Assembly (NCBI RefSeq): GCF_000092065.1
Contig: NC_009374.1
Coordinates: forward strand, 1 to 64,000
DNA: 64,000 nucleotides
Direction: 5' to 3'
Source: Ostreococcus lucimarinus CCE9901
Lineage: Eukaryota > Chlorophyta > Mamiellophyceae > Mamiellales > Bathycoccaceae
Below are positions 62,054 to 64,000 of this stretch, piece by piece; positions within the stretch are counted from its first letter, which is position 1, and each line of letters begins with the position of its first letter. The notes beneath the pieces are model-generated. The model saw only the letters and a list, made by a program, of their open reading frames with translations, made no database searches and had not been told where the DNA came from. The translations under genes and the position numbers were made by a program.

Positions 62054-63247
62054 ATGGTGCTCGCGACGGCGACGACGCCGACGCCGCGCGCGCCGTCTCG
62101 GTCCGCCCCGCGCGCGGCGTCGCGCGCGACGGCGCGACGATTCGCCGCCGCGCGACGATTCGGCGGCGACGACTCGAATCGACGCGCGCGCGCCGCCGCG
62201 CGCGCCGACGGCGGCGGCGACGCGGCGGCGGACGACGCGCTCGACGCGCTCGAGCTGCTGCGCGCGCGAGGGCGCGCGAGGGCGTCGAGCGCGACGACGC
62301 GCGACGACGCGCGCGCGGCGAGGGTGTGCCTGGTGGGCGTCGGACCGGGCGACCCGGGCTTGCTCACGCTTCGCGCGTATCAGCTCATGCAGACCGCGGA
62401 CGTGGTGCTGTACGATCGATTGGTGTCGAACGAGATCCTGAATCTCGCGCGCGCGGAGGCGCGGATGGTGTACGTGGGGAAGCGAGCGGGGTACCACACG
62501 CGGACGCAGGAGGAGATACACGAACTGCTGGCGGCGTTCGCGGACGCCGGGGCGACGATCCTGCGGTTGAAGGGCGGGGATCCGCTGGTGTTCGGGCGCG
62601 GCGGGGAGGAGTTCGAGTTCCTGCGCGAGCACAATCCGAACGTGCGCGTGGAGGTGGTTCCGGGAATCACCGCGGCGGCGGGCGTCGGGAGCGAGCTCGG
62701 CATACCGCTCACGCACCGCGGGGTGGCGACGTCGGTGCGGTTGTTGACCGGACATCTGCGCGAGGGCGCGGGGTCGCGCGAGGACGCCACGGGCGCGGCG
62801 AGCGATCCGGTGGATTTCGCGGTGACGAGCGCCGACGTCGAGACGACGCTCGTCGTCTACATGGGTCTGGGCACGCTCCCGAAGCTCAGCGAAAAGCTCA
62901 TCGCGAGCGGATTTCCGGCCGATATGCCCGCGGTGGCGATCGAGCGCGGCACGACCGTGGACGAACGTCGAGTGTTTAGCTCCATCGAGCACCTACCCGA
63001 AGCCGCGGCGGCGTGCGAGCTCGTGTCGCCGACGCTCCTCATCGTCGGTCGCACGGTGACGCTCAGCCCGCACTGGCCGTACGCCGCGGACGAATCCTCG
63101 TACGATCCCAAGTGGGTCGAACAGCGCGGCTCGCCGCGCGCGGCCGACGACGTGGACGATTGGCGCGCGTGGCTCGACTTGGACGTCGATTTCGCCTCGT
63201 CGCGCCCTCGCGCCGTCGCGCGCGAGATTCACGTCGACGCGTTCTAG
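62054..63247 (+). CDS. UPM1: Uroporphyrinogen-III C-methyltransferase, plastid
   Basis: 397 residues from ATG 62054. First enzyme of siroheme synthesis: two SAM-dependent methylations of uroporphyrinogen III to precorrin-2, feeding nitrite and sulfite reductases. The N-terminal 85 residues are Arg/Ala-rich, fitting a transit peptide. SUMT signatures are intact: V-G-V-G-P-G-D-P-G-L-L-T near residue 92, Y-D-R-L-V-S, L-K-G-G-D-P-L-V-F-G-R-G-G-E-E near 173, V-P-G-I-T-A-A-A-G near 200, P-L-T-H-R-G. No CysG-type dehydrogenase/chelatase domain is fused. Confidence 0.95.
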   Translation: MVLATATTPTPRAPSRSAPRAASRATARRFAAARRFGGDDSNRRARAAARADGGGDAAADDALDALELLRARGRARASSATTRDDARAARVCLVGVGPGDPGLLTLRAYQLMQTADVVLYDRLVSNEILNLARAEARMVYVGKRAGYHTRTQEEIHELLAAFADAGATILRLKGGDPLVFGRGGEEFEFLREHNPNVRVEVVPGITAAAGVGSELGIPLTHRGVATSVRLLTGHLREGAGSREDATGAASDPVDFAVTSADVETTLVVYMGLGTLPKLSEKLIASGFPADMPAVAIERGTTVDERRVFSSIEHLPEAAAACELVSPTLLIVGRTVTLSPHWPYAADESSYDPKWVEQRGSPRAADDVDDWRAWLDLDVDFASSRPRAVAREIHVDAF

Positions 63248-63396
63248 CCCTCGAACGGTCGCGCGCGTTTGTATCATAATCTTAGTCCGTTCCGCGCGCC
63301 GGTCGTCACGCGCCGTGCACGCTCGCGATTCGATTCGCTCCGCGTCCGCGTCCGCGTTCGCGCCTCGCGCCGTCGCCACTTCGCGCCTCCCTGGCC

Positions 63397-63788
63397 ATGT
63401 CCGCCGCCGAGGAAGACGCCGCCGTGCGCGAGCCCTTGGACCTGATCCGCCTCGCCCTCGACGAGAAGGTTTACGTCAAGCTGCGCGGCGACAGAGAGGC
63501 CAGAGGGCGCTTACACGTGCGTCGTCGCCGCGAATCGACGCGACGCGATCGCGAATCGAACGAGCGATCGCTCGACCGACGACTGACGACTCTTCGCCGT
63601 GGTTTCGCGCGCAGGCGTACGATCAACACTTGAACATGATCCTCGGTGACGTGGAGGAAGTGATCACGAGCACGGAGACGGACGAAGAGACGTTCGAGGA
63701 GTTTACGAAGACGACGAAGAGAAGTGTGCCCTTCTTGTTCATCAGAGGCGACGCGGTGACGCTGGTGTCGCCGCCGCTGCGGAGTTAG
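63397..63788 (+). CDS. LSM3: U6 snRNA-associated protein LSm3, two exons
   Basis: Member of the LSm1-7 and LSm2-8 rings that bind U6 snRNA or decapping substrates. Exon 1 63397-63516 (40 codons, ending RGRLH), intron 63517-63614 (98 nt; donor GTGCGT, branch GACTGACG at 63582-63589), exon 2 63615-63788; 97 residues. Splicing gives [20 protein letters not shown], the LSm3 Sm1 motif, and the Sm2 motif L-F-I-R-G-D-A-V follows. E-P-L-D-L-I-R-L near the start is also LSm3-typical. TGTAA at 63822-63826. Confidence 0.96.
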
Positions 63789-63859
63789 AGGGATCGTTAT
63801 TCGGGTATAGCTACTAGATTGTGTAAATTCGTCACTACAAGGTTGCGTCGTTCGGTCGC

Positions 63860-64000
63860 TCACGTCGGCGCCACGAATTCGGCCAAGTATTCGGCGACGG
63901 TGAAAGCCTTACCGGGCGGTTGCGTCGCGAGCTGCTCGGCGCGTTGAGCGTCGTAGGCGGATTTCAAAAGTACGGCACCGCGATCGAGCACACTCTTCGT
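63860..64000 (-). CDS. 3' end of an unidentified gene (partial)
   Basis: An open frame enters from the right edge of the window on the minus strand and ends with TGA at 63862-63860, giving the last 46 residues: T-K-S-V-L-D-R-G-A-V-L-L-K-S-A-Y-D-A-Q-R-A-E-Q, then a Q-P-P-G-K-A-F-T-V-A-E-Y-L-A-E-F-V ending. Amino-acid usage is natural, so it is likely coding. The family is not recognised. Convergent with LSM3. Confidence 0.5.
   Translation of the reverse strand, partial: TKSVLDRGAVLLKSAYDAQRAEQLATQPPGKAFTVAEYLAEFVAPT

Overview
The window is the end of a nuclear chromosome from a compact green-algal genome. It opens on about 23 copies of the plant-type telomere repeat CCCTAAA and runs into gene-dense DNA. 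Genes for PsbO, a plastid GNAT and siroheme synthesis, together with short introns, tiny intergenic gaps and TGTAA motifs after stop codons, point to a prasinophyte of the Mamiellales, most like Ostreococcus. The genus is an inference from gene style and was not tested by comparison.

Layout. 1-737: telomere and degenerate subtelomere. 738-14653 (-): one intron-containing dynein heavy chain, starting about 575 bp from the last telomere repeat and visibly AT-richer than most of the window. 14734-24436: possible CBS-like protein, two ankyrin proteins, proteasome beta-1 (first exon recovered), a plastid FABP/lipocalin-like protein, a RING-CH protein with an AlgH-like tail, a small secreted Cys-rich protein, a basic hypothetical protein, and mitochondrial SDHA. 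24613-36342: ribosome-biogenesis and expression genes (CEBPZ/NOC1, RUVBL2, ribosomal P0 with an intron, IMP4), a possibly N-acylated unknown, a histidine phosphatase, and PsbO with two introns. 36603-43483: RabGGTase alpha and plastid GNAT (divergent, each with a recovered 5' exon), then a tight same-strand trio (STIL-N-like protein, [2Fe-2S] thioredoxin-like ferredoxin, AlkD-like protein), the last two overlapping as ATGA, then a SET-domain methyltransferase. 43766-49045: an Sfi1-like protein, an intron-containing tRNA-Val(UAC), and a probable proteasome assembly chaperone 1. 49149-64000: MscS-like channel with a 99-bp tandem repeat upstream, coiled-coil membrane protein, trehalose-phosphatase domain protein, NF-YA-like factor, PGAP1-like lipase, histidine acid phosphatase, RIO1, PRP4, uroporphyrinogen-III methyltransferase, LSM3 with an intron, and the 3' end of one more gene.

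Eight spliceosomal introns were located by eye in seven genes. All eight carry GACTGAC 22-36 nt before the acceptor, five of eight donors are GTGCGT, and all lie near the 5' end of the gene. Using this signature changes the start of several genes and restores family-typical N-termini.

Most genes are ordinary housekeeping. The unusual material is the intact dynein heavy chain beside the telomere, with an Sfi1-like and a possible STIL-like gene in the same window (odd if the alga is non-flagellate), the ATGA-overlapping gene pair, a perfect 20-bp inverted repeat in a divergent promoter, the 99-bp in-frame repeat upstream of the channel gene, and a few unusual domain combinations.
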